Shown piece by piece: positions 62,574 to 64,000 of a stretch of DNA of 64,000 bases. The DNA lies in contig CM071925.1 of assembly GCA_016081115.2 (NCBI GenBank), forward strand, positions 15,108,441 to 15,172,440. Reading direction: 5' to 3'. This stretch comes from Rehmannia glutinosa (lineage: Eukaryota > Streptophyta > Magnoliopsida > Lamiales > Orobanchaceae). Under the pieces are notes generated by a model. The model saw nothing but the letters and a program-made list of their open reading frames with translations, made no database searches and was not told the DNA's origin. Position numbers and translations under genes: made by a program. Every line of letters starts with the position of its first letter. Position 1 is the stretch's first letter.

Positions 62574-62813
62574 ATTAAAACAAGTATTTTGAACGTAATA
62601 CTTTAAAATTTTGGAGTTTAGAATATATTCGTTTTAATTGAATAGTAAATGAGAACAAATACTTTTGCACTAAAAAATATAAAATGAAAAAAGAATTTAT
62701 CTTTTATCACTTGTTTATCAACTAACTAATTCGATTTACAAATTAAAAATAGCTTTGGGTACAGATTTGCAAATAACCTAAACTAGGACCACCAATTCAT
62801 AGCAAACCACGAG

Positions 62814-62821
62814 TATATAAA
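62814..62821 (+). promoter_or_regulatory. TATA box with CT-rich leader
   Basis: TATATAAA is followed immediately by accctcgctttctctctcac, a typical plant core promoter with a pyrimidine-rich start region. Further AAACCCTA-type telo motifs occur at about 63012. It lies about 300 bp upstream of the gene remnant at 63113. Confidence 0.55.
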
Positions 62822-63112
62822 ACCCTCGCTTTCTCTCTCACGTTATCCGCATGACAGCCAACCCTTCTTTGTTTGTCTCTATCTATACTTACATCTATTA
62901 TAATAAACACACACACATATATACGCACACACCAGAAACAACAGATATGCATACCCTTTTTACCACACATCCAAACTCTAGGTCACTCCGCCTTTCTGTC
63001 TCTCTATTTGAAACCCTAACAATTTGTTAACCCTACCTTTATCCAATCCCATTCTCAAATTCCAAGCGCGAAGTTGTAAATTTGAAGATTGATCAGGAAA
63101 TTAGATATTCAA

Positions 63113-63720
63113 ATGTCCGCTTCAAAGAAATTTCGTCGATTAGAGATTTCGAGAAAATACAGTTATTTCTGGATTTCCATTTTTGATTTTAATTGAATTC
63201 CTTTTTATTTTTTTTGTTATTTGTTGCTTTTCAATAGTGATTGATAATTATCTTCAGAAAATCGAGTTTAAGAAAAGCATCGGAAATTTACATATCTGAG
63301 CTTATGATATGCTTTGATATATCCAATCTTGCTCCTGTGTTTCTCTAGGTTTTTGATTTACGGACAAAGAAAATAGTTGGAGGTGGAATAAGAGGTATGA
63401 GGGATCTTTTACCGTGAGCAACACCAACGTTTTTGCAGCTTTGGAGACTTTGAAGAAGAGGAAAAAGTCTGACAAAGAGAAGGTTTCTTCCAGGAAGTAT
63501 GAGCTCGTCTAAAGCTGTTGCTGCTGGGAAATCAAAGGAAGCCAAGGAGAAGCAGGTGTACTAGGCTCCAGCTCCTTTGACAGTGAAATCATGGGCCGGT
63601 GTGGATGATGGAGATGGTGATGATTACTATGCAACCACAGCTCCTCCTCAGGCGATATGGGGTGGCTCTGGTTTGAGTAAAGCTGAAGAGACACAAAAAT
63701 CTGATCCTGTGGAAGTATAA
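63113..63720 (+). pseudogene. conserved plant protein, frameshifted copy (function not recognised)
   Basis: A 5' part starts at an ATG (63113), and an AG acceptor at 63347-63348 introduces the main block. Coding text is VFDLRTKKIVGGG, then (one base lost) RYEGSFTVSNTNVFAALETL and KKRKKSDKEK, then (shifted) AAGKSKEAKEKQVY, a TAG at 63562 where Trp would fit, APAPLTVKSW and DDYYATTAPPQAIWGGSG, with the stop at 63718. The basic Lys/Arg segment followed by an acidic Asp/aromatic segment suggests a small nucleic-acid-associated protein, but I cannot name the family. At least two frameshifts and one premature stop argue for a pseudogene, though a core promoter is still present. Sequencing error cannot be excluded. 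Confidence 0.55.
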
Positions 63721-64000
63721 GAAATGAGAATTATGGTACATTATGTTTTCTTGGATATGAATGAATGTTGCTTGTGATCATGAATCTGTGTCTTGTTCAT
63801 TCTTGATTGATAAGGATTGATTAGTGATTAAATGCATTTACCATTTGGATTTATGCGTAAGCCCATTGAAGAATTTGATTTCTTCATTTTGACCATTTAT
63901 GATGCTTAACAATGTAATAATTTGCTAGGTGTTTCTTCTTTTGGTCCATTCTAGTGCCTTTGGGCTTGTGCTGTATTTTTGTACTTACACGTAAAATTTG
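63721..64000 (+). other. 3' region of the gene remnant, no further coding seen
   Basis: AT-rich, UTR-like sequence up to the window edge. Confidence 0.4.

Noticed and set aside
62337..62606. 89-residue frame with a long Arg-Glu run
   Set aside because: Translation of a GA microsatellite.

Overview
This is nuclear DNA of a flowering plant, most likely a eudicot. It is AT-rich, the few host genes have introns, and most of the window is stacked, decayed transposable elements: Ty3 and Ty1/copia LTR retrotransposons, Mutator-like (MULE) elements, Helitrons, a SINE and hairpin MITEs. The MULE-type terminal repeats that start with a gagacc/gtctcac hairpin look familiar from asterid genomes, but the species cannot be fixed from the sequence. 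Almost every coding stretch has frameshifts and stops. The one gene that can be assembled exon by exon is a 60S ribosomal protein L11 gene on the minus strand (35770-37669).

Layout. 1-2892: an Athila/Tat-like Ty3 remnant (LTR, tRNA-Asp primer site, gag). 2930-3646: a copia LTR fragment. 6053-22487: a nested block. A MULE-type element (A) was hit by a chromodomain Ty3 element. The locus now reads solo LTR, duplicated flank, part LTR, gag-pol, 3' LTR, second copy of the flank. A second MULE (B) sits in the end of the pol gene, and two Helitrons sit in the right-hand flank. 23495-24663: a small copia element built from two oppositely oriented halves, with a perfect 5-bp target duplication. 24905-28175: an Enhancer-of-polycomb-like pseudogene (minus) with transposons in its intron. 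29061-30420: a terminal-inverted-repeat element carrying a cytokinin isopentenyltransferase gene fragment. 31785-34793: a decayed MULE transposase, a GC-ended MITE and MULE copy C. 35354-37769: a SINE and RPL11 with its telo-box. 38056-39297: a relative of the Pack-type element. 39334-51544: a complete 12.2-kb SIRE-type copia element (minus strand) with 5-bp target duplications. It lacks the RT catalytic core and most of RNase H. 51550-62345: copia, Ty3 and LINE-like fragments. 62814-63720: a promoter-like TATA region and a broken conserved plant gene.

The elements are not a pathway. They record successive insertions, and the duplicated flank of the Ty3 element acts as an internal control: it gives an empty site for the Helitron and for a 199-bp insertion of unknown origin. 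The most interesting signals are the inverted-half copia element, the family of MULEs with internal AAAAGTATTA arrays, the solo-LTR/full-element composite, the captured isopentenyltransferase fragment, and an intron-like segment between gag and protease of the chromodomain element.
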